Origin: Microbacterium sp. SLBN-154
GTDB taxonomy: Bacteria > Actinomycetota > Actinomycetes > Actinomycetales > Microbacteriaceae
Direction: 5' to 3'
Assembly (NCBI RefSeq): GCF_006715565.1
Contig: NZ_VFNL01000001.1
Location: 124,001 to 188,000, forward strand
Length of the DNA stretch: 64,000 nt
Both the position numbers and the translations under genes were made by a program. The notes beneath the pieces were generated by a model. It had not been told where the DNA came from. It saw only the letters and a list, made by a program, of their open reading frames with translations, and did not search any database. Below, in pieces: positions 41,739-49,495 of this stretch (the first letter of the stretch is position 1; every line of letters begins with the position of its first letter).

Positions 41739-42622
41739 GCTTCCTCTCTCGCGCTGTCAAAAAAGTCCGTCCTGAATATGAGGATCAATGCGGCCAAGAG
41801 ACAGATCCCGAAGAGCACCAGGCTGAGCGCCGCGGAGGAGGCGAAGTTCGAGTTCTCGAAGGCGAAGTCAAAGCTGAGTTGGTTGAGGGACCACGCGTCA
41901 GCAAGGCCAGGGTAAATCGATCCGACAATCTGTGGTTCCACAAAAATCTGGATTGCGGCAGTAAAGCAAAGTATGGACATGTACACCAAATACTTCTTGA
42001 TCAAAGGCAACTTGATCCGATAGGCGATTTGAAACAAATTACACCCATCCAGTCGCGCCGCTTCGACAAGTTCGTCCGGAATGGATTGTAGCGATCCATA
42101 CTGAATCACGATCCAGTTCCCCGCGCCGGTCGCAAAGGCCATGAGGGCGAAGATCCAAGCAAGGTTCCCTTGTTGCCAAATCTGTGAAGTGGACGTAATG
42201 CCGACCGCCCTTAACGCTTCTCCGAAAGGGCTTAGATTAGGATCGAGCATGAAGTACCAAACCAGGACGGCGACAGCACCCGAAAGCGCTCCGGGGACGA
42301 TGAAGGCGAGCCGTAGGGAGGTATTCCATTTGCTCTGATATGCATCGAGGAGAAGCGCCGAGATGGTCACCATCACGAGCATGACCGGCAAATAAATGGC
42401 CAGAAATGTTCCGACATTGAGCAACGCCGGCAAAAAACGAAAATCTGAGAACAGGTCCCCATAGTTTGCAAGGCCGCCAGCGGGGTTCCGGCGGGTCGGC
42501 TCAAGCGAGTTGATGATGGCGACCCCGATGGGGATGATGCCAAAGCATACAAGCAGTACCAAGTACGGCATCACCAGGAGGATGCCTACCGGTCGAGACG
42601 ATCGAAGAGCAGGTGACGCCAT
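41735..42622 (-). CDS. Carbohydrate ABC transporter permease (MalF type), second importer
   Basis: The 295-residue protein has six predicted helices and the EAA loop EAARLDGCNLFQIAYRIKLP. It is coupled to the MalG-like gene by a 4-base overlap and follows the solute-binding protein by 75 bases. Codon use in this importer looks somewhat more AT-rich than in modules A and B (by eye, not computed), which may mean a separate origin for the sulfatase/importer block. Confidence 0.92.
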   Translation of the reverse strand: MASPALRSSRPVGILLVMPYLVLLVCFGIIPIGVAIINSLEPTRRNPAGGLANYGDLFSDFRFLPALLNVGTFLAIYLPVMLVMVTISALLLDAYQSKWNTSLRLAFIVPGALSGAVAVLVWYFMLDPNLSPFGEALRAVGITSTSQIWQQGNLAWIFALMAFATGAGNWIVIQYGSLQSIPDELVEAARLDGCNLFQIAYRIKLPLIKKYLVYMSILCFTAAIQIFVEPQIVGSIYPGLADAWSLNQLSFDFAFENSNFASSAALSLVLFGICLLAALILIFRTDFFDSAREEA

Positions 42623-42697
42623 GCGCGCTTCCTTATCGCGTCGCGCGGGGTGGCGCGGAGATTCCGCACCACCCCGCTGATCGATTGGTTTCCGGAC

Positions 42698-43972
42698 TCA
42701 CTCGACCGAATAGCCCGCTTCCTCAGCAAGCTGCGTAGCACTGATGGCGAATTTTTCGATGCCCGCCTGAAGGGACTCTCCCGCTTGCACTGACGCGGTC
42801 ATCTCCGAGAGCGCGGCGCCTTGGATATCGAATAGCACCGCCTGCGCCGCAGGTTGCAGTCGCTGAGCCTGGACCGCGAAGACGTCGGTCGGGTTCTCCG
42901 CCAGGAAGTCGCTAGCCGCGGCCTTCTCCTGCCATATCGCTAGCGCTGGCTCGTATGCAGGAATGGTCGGGGATTCCTCGATCACCGAGGGATCGCTGAT
43001 GAAATACTCGAGCGCCGCCGCAGCCTCATCCTTGTACTCAGAGTGGGAGGAGAGAACCCAGATTCCTCCGCCGAACTGCCCCGAGTATGCTACATCGTTA
43101 CCGTCCCAGATTGGCATTTCTGCAGCCGCGAAGCGACCAGGTGGTACTGCCCAGTTCTCGGCAGGCGCAAAGAGGACATCACCCCACCAAGAGCCGCCGA
43201 TCTGCATCGCCACCTTTCCTTGCTGGCCAACCTCAGCGATGAACTCGGCGTCGAACGGGGATCGCGTGTCGAACGCTCCGGAATCGATTAGTGGCTGAAG
43301 AGTTTCCGATACCCGAACACATTCGCGTGCAGACGCGTCGATCTCGATCGAGTTGTCCGCCGGATCGACATCGGAAAATGTGCACCCGCTGGAGTTCAGA
43401 AACCCGTACTGAAGCACGGTCGATCCAATCGCACCTGACAGATACCCCGCAGCATTGAGCTCGTCGGCGACTGTAGCGAACTCATCAAACGTAGAAGGGG
43501 GCTCTAGTCCCAATTCTTCGAAGATCACAGTGTCATACCAAAGGACGCTTTGCGCGAGGTCGTTCTTGAGGCACCAAGTCTGACCATCGAACTCGCAGGA
43601 TACGTTCGCAGACCCGTATCCCTCGAGCACGTCATTGGTGATCAAGTCGCCAAGCGGCTGGGCAAAGCCATTGGCAGGGTCTCGGAACTGCGCGATGTCG
43701 TTGGGGTTGGGGGTGAAGAGCAGATCTGGCCAACCTTCGTCGGCACGATTCGCGAGCGCGATGTCCGAGACAAAGTTGTCCTTGAGTTCGACTGTGACGT
43801 CGACATCGTCAGCTACAGCCTCTGCATATGCTCGTGCGGGCGCTTCTCTTGTAGCGTCAGTCCAGATGACCAGTTCTGGCTTCTGAGCGGGATCGCTGGC
43901 TGCGCCAGCGCAGCCAGCGAGGACAATCGCGAACGCCGCCGTGGCAGTTCCGAGGATCAACAAGCGCTTCAT
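42698..43972 (-). CDS. Sugar ABC transporter solute-binding lipoprotein, second importer
   Basis: The 424-residue lipoprotein begins MKRLLILGTATAAFAIVLAG followed by Cys (lipobox VLAGC at about 17-21). It is family 1: PELVIWTDATREAPARAYAE, DTVIFEELGLEPPSTFDEFA, VAMQIGGSWWGD. GGAAGGAAGCTCA precedes the ATG. It would capture the glycan imported by the two permeases downstream, probably the sulfatase substrate. A strong promoter with an embedded dyad lies at 44000-44028. Confidence 0.92.
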   Translation of the reverse strand: MKRLLILGTATAAFAIVLAGCAGAASDPAQKPELVIWTDATREAPARAYAEAVADDVDVTVELKDNFVSDIALANRADEGWPDLLFTPNPNDIAQFRDPANGFAQPLGDLITNDVLEGYGSANVSCEFDGQTWCLKNDLAQSVLWYDTVIFEELGLEPPSTFDEFATVADELNAAGYLSGAIGSTVLQYGFLNSSGCTFSDVDPADNSIEIDASARECVRVSETLQPLIDSGAFDTRSPFDAEFIAEVGQQGKVAMQIGGSWWGDVLFAPAENWAVPPGRFAAAEMPIWDGNDVAYSGQFGGGIWVLSSHSEYKDEAAAALEYFISDPSVIEESPTIPAYEPALAIWQEKAAASDFLAENPTDVFAVQAQRLQPAAQAVLFDIQGAALSEMTASVQAGESLQAGIEKFAISATQLAEEAGYSVE

Positions 43973-43999
43973 TGAGCTTCCTTCCGGGTTGTTAGATTA

Positions 44000-44028
44000 A
44001 ATATAATCGATTAGCGATGGAACGACAA
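44000..44028 (-). promoter_or_regulatory. Promoter of the second importer with embedded dyads
   Basis: The minus strand shows TTGTCG (complement of 44023-44028), a 17-base spacer and TATATT (complement of 44000-44005). The -10 box lies inside GATTA-AATA-TAATC (43995-44008), which overlaps the perfect 10-base palindrome TAATCGATTA (44004-44013). Related ATCGAT/TTTAATC sequences are upstream of both ~640-residue genes, so a GntR regulator may bind here. Confidence 0.6.
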
Positions 44029-44040
44029 GATGTTTCCTGT

Positions 44041-45057
44041 TTAGGCGGGGAATGAGTTGACGAGATCCAGCCAGCCCAAGTCCTCGACAGCATCCGTGCC
44101 TTCGTACGCGAAGCGCTTGCCCGTAGAAAGCGCCACAAGGGCATCATGGTGCTGCTCGAGTGGGTTGGAAGTATCGCCCATGTCCGGCTGCGCGATGCGT
44201 TTCCCGGAGAACACGGCGACCTCGTCTGAGCCGCCATAGGTAAAGGATCTACCGCGGAGAGGCTCGGTGCCCTTGACTGTCAGCTGAGCGTTGTCCTCGT
44301 ACTTCATCCACCCGCGCGTTCCGAAGATTGCGACGACACTTTCGGCGTGAGACCAGCCCGTCACCATCTCGAAGAGAGAACCCCCTTCGAGCGTTCCCAC
44401 AAGAGACGCGACATCATCGCCCTCGATATGCGGCAGTGCCACCCGAGCTCTTTCGCCCCCAAGAGCAACAATGCGTCGTCCAGCGATCCACTGGACAAGG
44501 TGGATCAGATGCGGGCCCAGAAGTGCCCACGAGCCTCCCCCTGCTCGCGCCTGTGATGCGCGCCACGAGTCCGCCGCCCAGTCAAGGCCTCCGGTATGGG
44601 CCAGCGCGAGACGCACCCTGACTATTTCACCGAACCAGCCCGACGCCACAGCATTCTTCATGTCGTGGAACACCGGGTTGTCCAAGCTGTTCATGTAGAC
44701 GCCAACCCGACGACCGAGTTCCGGCGCTCGCGAAATGATCGCTTCACCTTCATGACGGTTACGCGCCAACGGCTTTTGCACAAATACATCGAGTCCCGCT
44801 TCCAACGCCGCAAGCGCGTGAGTCATGTGGAGGTCATTGGGCGTACTGATGATCGCTGCATCCGCTTCGACCCCAAGCGCGTCCTCAATGGAGTCAGTGG
44901 CGAGAGCGTCCGAGTCGCCCACTGCAGCCAGCGCTTCAGACCTCGCGACGTCGCAAGCGGCAACGAGTTTCGACAAGGGGTCACTCAGGTACACCCCACG
45001 ATAGTTTTTCGCAATCCCGCCGCATCCGACGAGAACTACCCTAATTGGCCTATTCAC
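44041..45057 (-). CDS. Gfo/Idh/MocA-family oxidoreductase
   Basis: The start is set at GTG 45057 (product MNRPIRVVLVGCGGIAKNYR, 338 residues), nine bases after GGAG. An upstream ATG at 45128 would overlap the SIS gene by 28 bases and add a non-conserved tail. GCGGIAKNYRG is the NAD(P) loop. EKP-like FVQKPLA (usual EKP changed to QKP) is the lysine motif, and GGGSWALLGPHLIHLVQWI supplies the conserved Asp/His region, here with Gly-Pro-His. These enzymes oxidise or reduce sugars, inositols or amino sugars. It is third in the ROK-SIS-oxidoreductase unit. Confidence 0.8.
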   Translation of the reverse strand: MNRPIRVVLVGCGGIAKNYRGVYLSDPLSKLVAACDVARSEALAAVGDSDALATDSIEDALGVEADAAIISTPNDLHMTHALAALEAGLDVFVQKPLARNRHEGEAIISRAPELGRRVGVYMNSLDNPVFHDMKNAVASGWFGEIVRVRLALAHTGGLDWAADSWRASQARAGGGSWALLGPHLIHLVQWIAGRRIVALGGERARVALPHIEGDDVASLVGTLEGGSLFEMVTGWSHAESVVAIFGTRGWMKYEDNAQLTVKGTEPLRGRSFTYGGSDEVAVFSGKRIAQPDMGDTSNPLEQHHDALVALSTGKRFAYEGTDAVEDLGWLDLVNSFPA

Positions 45058-45100
45058 TACACCATGCTCCAATACCTTGTCCTGATGTCTACTTTTCGCG

Positions 45101-45760
45101 TCAAGCGGTGCCATCTTTACTTTTGCCATTAAGCGTCGCCACCTTTCGCGTAGGCGAGTCTGCGTGCGCATGATCATGCGAGGTTGCAGTCGCGTGCGCA
45201 AAAGCCCAATCGTCAAGCTCCTCGCTGATCGTGTGGAGCAGGAAGGTGTGCACCTCCTGGATACGTGGCGTCAGCGCAGCCGGCGCACGAAGGACTATGT
45301 CCGCATGCTCATCGGCAGGTCCGGGGCGGCTTCCTGTGAAGAGGATCGTGCGCGCGGAGGCGCGGCGAGCCGCCTCAAGGCCTTGGACAATGTTCGCGGA
45401 ACGTCCGGAGGTCGTAAACGCCGCTACTACGTCGCCGCGTCTGGCAAGCGCCGTGATTTGTCGCGCGTAGACGACTGAAAAGTCATAATCGTTCGCAATG
45501 CACGTCATCGTTGTTGCGTCCGCTCCGAGTGCGACTGCCGGCAACGGTGCCCGGTCGTGTCGATAGTGGCCAATCAACTCACCGACGAAGTGTTGCGCAT
45601 CCGCAGCGCTTCCACCGTTTCCCATGCAGTAGAGGTGGCCGCCCGCGATGAACGCCGCCTTGATGGTCTCGGTCGCTTCGGCGACCGCGCCCTCCAAATT
45701 GCGCAACATTGATGCCGCCGCCAAGTACCGGTCGACTCCATCAGACAGGTATCGGTTCAT
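45101..45760 (-). CDS. SIS-domain phosphosugar isomerase (GmhA/DiaA-like)
   Basis: The 219-residue protein has a SIS domain: LYCMGNGGSAADAQHFVGEL (about 43-62), ALGADATTMTCIANDYDFSV, and VAAFTTSGRSANIVQGL, the phosphosugar-binding Ser/Thr loop. The order resembles sedoheptulose-7-phosphate isomerase GmhA and its relative DiaA. About 25 charged residues follow the domain (SHDHAHADSPTRKV). Its start overlaps the ROK-kinase stop (ATGA). With a sugar kinase just upstream, isomerisation of the phosphorylated sugar is the likely step. No heptose genes are present, so the true substrate may differ. Confidence 0.87.
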   Translation of the reverse strand: MNRYLSDGVDRYLAAASMLRNLEGAVAEATETIKAAFIAGGHLYCMGNGGSAADAQHFVGELIGHYRHDRAPLPAVALGADATTMTCIANDYDFSVVYARQITALARRGDVVAAFTTSGRSANIVQGLEAARRASARTILFTGSRPGPADEHADIVLRAPAALTPRIQEVHTFLLHTISEELDDWAFAHATATSHDHAHADSPTRKVATLNGKSKDGTA

Positions 45761-46689
45761 CCACTAACCTCAATCGCTAGGAGGGCGGCGCCTACGAGGG
45801 GGCTGGCCGCGCCCAGACGAGGTTCCTCGATGGCAGGCGTCGCGCCCTTGCCCATGAACGCCTGGGATGCGACCTGCTCAGCCACCCTTGGGTGGAGATC
45901 AGCCATCGCCATCGCCACTCCGCCGCCGATGACGATCCATCTGGGCTCGTAGCAGTTGGCTGCATCAACACACGCGTTGGTGAGCTTCTCGATCGCGTCA
46001 TCCCAGACCCGCCTTGCGCGCTGGTCGCCCGCGACCGCCATCTCATGTACGTCTTTCGCCGAAAGCACCGCATGGCTGGCCGGTCCTTCACCGAGCGCCT
46101 CGGTCGCGATCGCGCCAATCGCGGTTCCTGAAGAGTAGGCCTCAAGGCATCCGGCTCGCCCGCAGAGACATTCGCGTCCGCCGAACACAACGGTGGTGTG
46201 ACCGAACTCAGTCCCATTGCCGGAGTTCCCGAGGTATGGCCGACCGTTGATCACAAGGCCACTCCCGATGCCTGTGGATACAGTCAGATACAACAGCGTG
46301 TCTGAGGCGTCGCCTCCGCGCGCATGATGCTCCCCCAGTGCGGCCGCTGTGCCGTCGTTGACGAGGCGGGCAGGTGCCTTCAGCTCAGCTTCGAGCTGCG
46401 CGCCAATGGGCACGTCACGCCAACCGGGCAGGTGAATCGGCGCGATCAAGGTCGCCGAGCTGGGGTCCAGGGGACCACCTGATGCGATCCCGATTGCTTG
46501 AGGCTCACCCAATTGACTCATCAAAGCTGTCGCCGCCCGGACGATGCTGTGGACAACTAGTTCCGACCCTCTTGTCGGTTCCGTCCAGAAGCGCTCCCTC
46601 GACAGAATCTGCCCGCGGGCCGAGACTGCGCCCACGACCGTCTTCGTCCCCCCGAGATCGACGCCGAGCGCCCACGGCTCACCGGACAT
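45757..46689 (-). CDS. ROK-family sugar kinase
   Basis: The 310-residue product starts MSGEPWALGV at ATG 46689, with GGAGCCAC upstream. ATP loop DLGGTKTVVG is at 11-20, then VNDGTAAALGEHHARGG with the catalytic Asp, STGIGSGLVINGRPY, and the ROK zinc motif CLCGRAGCLEAYSSG. There is no N-terminal HTH, so it is a kinase and not an NagC/XylR repressor. It phosphorylates a hexose or amino sugar for the SIS isomerase. It is divergent from the LacI gene across an operator-bearing region. Confidence 0.9.
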   Translation of the reverse strand: MSGEPWALGVDLGGTKTVVGAVSARGQILSRERFWTEPTRGSELVVHSIVRAATALMSQLGEPQAIGIASGGPLDPSSATLIAPIHLPGWRDVPIGAQLEAELKAPARLVNDGTAAALGEHHARGGDASDTLLYLTVSTGIGSGLVINGRPYLGNSGNGTEFGHTTVVFGGRECLCGRAGCLEAYSSGTAIGAIATEALGEGPASHAVLSAKDVHEMAVAGDQRARRVWDDAIEKLTNACVDAANCYEPRWIVIGGGVAMAMADLHPRVAEQVASQAFMGKGATPAIEEPRLGAASPLVGAALLAIEVSG

Positions 46690-46712
46690 GTGGCTCCATT
46701 CTGCAACGAATG

Positions 46713-46726
46713 TGGGTACGCTACCA
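46713..46726. promoter_or_regulatory. LacI-type operator between ROK kinase and LacI gene
   Basis: TGGGTACGCTACCA lies in the 103-base divergent region and is close to the 24345 and 35135 sites. The position suits autoregulation of the LacI gene and repression of the ROK-SIS-oxidoreductase unit. Confidence 0.65.
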
Positions 46727-46792
46727 CATCCGACCCGTTCTCGCGGGCGGTTCGATAGCCTACACAGGACCGAGTCGACCAACGGAGCGACG

Positions 46793-47839
46793 ATGTACGA
46801 ACCAGACACAGACGCGACCACGAGATCCGAACCGGCTAACGCCTGGGCAACGATCGCCGATGTGGCTCAACTGGCGGGCACGTCCACCTCATCCGCGTCG
46901 CGCGCGCTTAGCGGTAGGGGATATGTCAGCTCGGCGTTGCGACAGCGGATAATGGATGCCGCAAAGGAGCTCAACTACATTGCGAACGAACCAGCGCGAG
47001 CGCTGAAAGGGGTTCCGCAGAGTGTCATTGGCGTGGTGGTCACCGACCTCAGGGATTCCTTCTACGCGGATCTGACGTCGGGCGTGATGTCAGCGACTCG
47101 GGCCAAGCCGGTCATCCCCATCGTGCTCGAGCTTGGTAGGAACGAAAGCCCGGAATCGTTAGTGACGAAGCTGGTGTCGATGCGGATTGGTGGAGCTGTG
47201 ATAACGCCAAACTCGCCACAGCTTGGATTGCGGTTGACTGACAGCCGCGTGCCCGTAGTTGAAGTGGATCGGCGGTTCTCGCGTGGCCGATCGGACGGCG
47301 TCGTCGTCGACAACATCTCCGCGGGGCTGACGGTGATGAAGCACCTTGTCAGGTACGGCCACCGCCGCATCGCCCTAGTTGTCGACGAACTCGAGTGGAG
47401 TACCGGCCGCGACCGCCTAAGCGCGTACCGCCAGTCCCTCGCAGAAAACCAGTTGCCGGACCGCACTGACTGGGTGATCGAAGTCAGTCCGGAAGATCAC
47501 ACGGGGGTCGCGCGCAGAATGCGTCAGCTCATGGAAGGCGATAGCCCGCCTACAGCAATAATCGCTGCCAACAGCTCAACCGCTGAGAGCGTGCTTCGCG
47601 CTGCGAGACAGATCGATCTCCGGATACCCGACGATGTCAGTCTGGCCGCATTCGACGACGCGCCGTGGATGACTTTGACTTCGCCCATGATCACAACGAT
47701 CAACCAGCATCCACAGCTCCTCGGGAGAATGGCCGTTGAGTTGCTGCTCCGGCGCATCGCAGAGCCCGACGCGCCGTTCCAGACGATCGTCGCCGACGCC
47801 GAGCTGATCGAACGCGGCTCTGTCGTCGCCCCACGCTAA
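46793..47839 (+). CDS. LacI-family transcriptional regulator
   Basis: The 348-residue regulator starts at ATG 46793 (MYEPDTDATT) after CGGAGCGACG. HTH and hinge: ATIADVAQLAGTSTSSASRA at about 19-38 and LNYIANEPARALKG near 62-75, with Leu/Ala for minor-groove insertion. The periplasmic-binding-type core follows: VIGVVVTDLRDSFYADLTSG, VVVDNISAGLTVMKHLVRYG, and DDVSLAAFDDAPWMTLTSPM. It is expected to bind the three TGGtagCGcTACCA-like sites in this window and to be released by a sugar or sugar phosphate. Confidence 0.93.
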   Translation: MYEPDTDATTRSEPANAWATIADVAQLAGTSTSSASRALSGRGYVSSALRQRIMDAAKELNYIANEPARALKGVPQSVIGVVVTDLRDSFYADLTSGVMSATRAKPVIPIVLELGRNESPESLVTKLVSMRIGGAVITPNSPQLGLRLTDSRVPVVEVDRRFSRGRSDGVVVDNISAGLTVMKHLVRYGHRRIALVVDELEWSTGRDRLSAYRQSLAENQLPDRTDWVIEVSPEDHTGVARRMRQLMEGDSPPTAIIAANSSTAESVLRAARQIDLRIPDDVSLAAFDDAPWMTLTSPMITTINQHPQLLGRMAVELLLRRIAEPDAPFQTIVADAELIERGSVVAPR

Positions 47840-47840
47840 G

Positions 47841-47855
47841 GGCGGCGTACCCGCC
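47841..47855. terminator. Short hairpin between convergent genes
   Basis: GGCGG-CGTAC-CCGCC directly follows the LacI stop. The stem is only five G/C pairs and no T-run follows at once, so terminator activity is uncertain. Confidence 0.25.
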
Positions 47856-47877
47856 GAACGGACGCTCCTGTTGCTTT

Positions 47878-48705
47878 TCATGAACGCCGCAAGACTTCGG
47901 CGGATTGTATGCGGAAGACACGATGCGCCGTGGCCCCGAACAGGTTGCTCTGGTCAATGGAGTCCCAGTCCGAAGAAAGGCGCTCGAGTTCACGCCACGG
48001 GTCGCGGGCTTCCACAGTGCTCATCGGCCAGTCTGATCCCGCCATCAACCTGTCCGTCCCGAAGAGGTCGCGGAGGTAGTTCAGCTGCCGGTCTAGCAGG
48101 CCCCGCGCGAGGGCGACGCCGGAAACCTTCACGTTGACGTTGCTCTGCATAGCGAGCAGTCGCATCCCGCTCACCCATTGATCCTGTCCCAGGCTGCCGG
48201 AAGCGGCACCGACGTGATCCAGGATGACCGTGAGAGCCGGATAACGGCTGATTAGTCGAGCAAGCGGATCCAGTCCGTCGGCATTGACGAGGACATCGAG
48301 GAGCAGACCACGCCGTTGGAGAGCCTCGAGCCCGCGGTGGCCCGAGGGATCCTCAAGGACCCCCGGATCGAGTGCGACCAACCGGACTCCGCGAAACAAC
48401 TCACCCCCGTCGGAGGCAAGTAGCGTGTCCAGCTCGTTGCCGGCGATCGGTGACTTCAGGTCCACCCAGCCAACCACCGCCCCTGTGAAGTCGTTTCGAG
48501 CGCAGCGCGCAAGGAGGCGACGAGTTCCGCTGAGGCTTTCGTCCGCGGTCACGGCGACAAATGACTCAACGCCGCGTCTCCTTGCCACCTGGGATGCCTC
48601 CTCCACGCTGATGGCCCGCCGGATGAGGCGGTTTCGTTGTGAATTGAGCCAGCGGACCTCAAGGAGCTCCTGGCCCCAGACATGGATGTGCGAGTCGACG
48701 CGCAC
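47878..48705 (-). CDS. Amidohydrolase-2 family hydrolase, probable sugar lactonase
   Basis: The start at GTG 48705, two bases after the RraA stop, gives 275 residues beginning VRVDSHIHVWGQELLEVRWL. It is a TIM-barrel metal hydrolase: DSHIHVW (4-10), GAVVGWVDL, LTVILDHVGA, VNVKVSGVA, and LMAGSDWP with the catalytic Asp. This set is typical of L-fuconolactonase, L-rhamnono-lactonase and 2-pyrone-4,6-dicarboxylate lactonase relatives. It probably opens an aldonolactone made by the aldo/keto reductase or an SDR in this region. The upstream extension of the frame runs inside RraA and is not used. Confidence 0.83.
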   Translation of the reverse strand: MRVDSHIHVWGQELLEVRWLNSQRNRLIRRAISVEEASQVARRRGVESFVAVTADESLSGTRRLLARCARNDFTGAVVGWVDLKSPIAGNELDTLLASDGGELFRGVRLVALDPGVLEDPSGHRGLEALQRRGLLLDVLVNADGLDPLARLISRYPALTVILDHVGAASGSLGQDQWVSGMRLLAMQSNVNVKVSGVALARGLLDRQLNYLRDLFGTDRLMAGSDWPMSTVEARDPWRELERLSSDWDSIDQSNLFGATAHRVFRIQSAEVLRRS

Positions 48706-48706
48706 G

Positions 48707-49495
48707 CTAAGCGGTCGCCCCTGCCGCTCTCCAGGACTCGAACTCGGCTCGACTGCGCTCGCTGAGCGGGTAGTAGTCCGACAGGCGTGCCCCCTGGTCC
48801 AGCCGAAGACGGCTGAACTCTTCCCAGTTCTCGTGCTCCTCAGCGGATCGAGCCAAGGCCTCGGCCTTCGATTTGGGGACCACCACTGCACCATCGTCAT
48901 CGGCCACGACGATGTCCCCGGGCAGGCAAAGCACGCCGCCTGCGGCGACCGGGACGTCGTACGCCCATGGAAACAAGTCGAACTGCGAGGCATAGTGTGG
49001 TGTCACGCCAGTACACCAGATCGGCACCCCAAGAGCACGAACTCGTTCCACGTCTCTGATGCGTCCATCAACCACAATTCCGGCACCGCCCCGATGCTTG
49101 AAGTACCTTACGAGCATGTCGCCCAGGCAGCCTGTGTACGCGCTTCCATAAGCCTGGATGACGAGCACGTCCCCTTCCTGAACTGTCTCGAGCACCTCCC
49201 AGAGCGCCGTGTGCCGCTCGACGTACTCCTGATCGACGCCGCTGGACACATCCTCGCGTTGCGGCATGAACTGCAATGTGAGCGCGGAGCCGACCATCTT
49301 CATGCCCTCACGCAATGGGCGCGGACCCTCGATCGCGGTTCGGGTTATGCCCATCCCGTTGAGTTTCGCGCACGCGGTTGCCGCACCCACTGACTCAAGC
49401 CGCCTGGTCAGTGTGGGATCGGCCCGCTCGAATGCCGGACCCCTCACCGGGAGGGGCCACACACTCGAAATCGGGCTCGGGAACTCAGACGACAT
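48707..49495 (-). CDS. RraA/HMG-aldolase family protein
   Basis: The 262-residue product starts MSSEFPSPIS; the ATG overlaps the upstream gene by 11 bases. The RraA/HMG aldolase fold is recognised by GDVLVIQAYGSAYTGCLGDM (108-127), RGGAGIVVDGRIRDVE (135-150) with catalytic Arg147 and Mg-binding Asp148, and GDIVVADDDGAVVVP. Family enzymes cleave 4-hydroxy-2-oxoacids such as 4-carboxy-4-hydroxy-2-oxoadipate to pyruvate. The ~30-residue N-terminal and C-terminal extensions are longer than in RNase E inhibitor RraA. In this context it may cleave a 2-keto-3-deoxy sugar acid. Confidence 0.83.
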   Translation of the reverse strand: MSSEFPSPISSVWPLPVRGPAFERADPTLTRRLESVGAATACAKLNGMGITRTAIEGPRPLREGMKMVGSALTLQFMPQREDVSSGVDQEYVERHTALWEVLETVQEGDVLVIQAYGSAYTGCLGDMLVRYFKHRGGAGIVVDGRIRDVERVRALGVPIWCTGVTPHYASQFDLFPWAYDVPVAAGGVLCLPGDIVVADDDGAVVVPKSKAEALARSAEEHENWEEFSRLRLDQGARLSDYYPLSERSRAEFESWRAAGATA

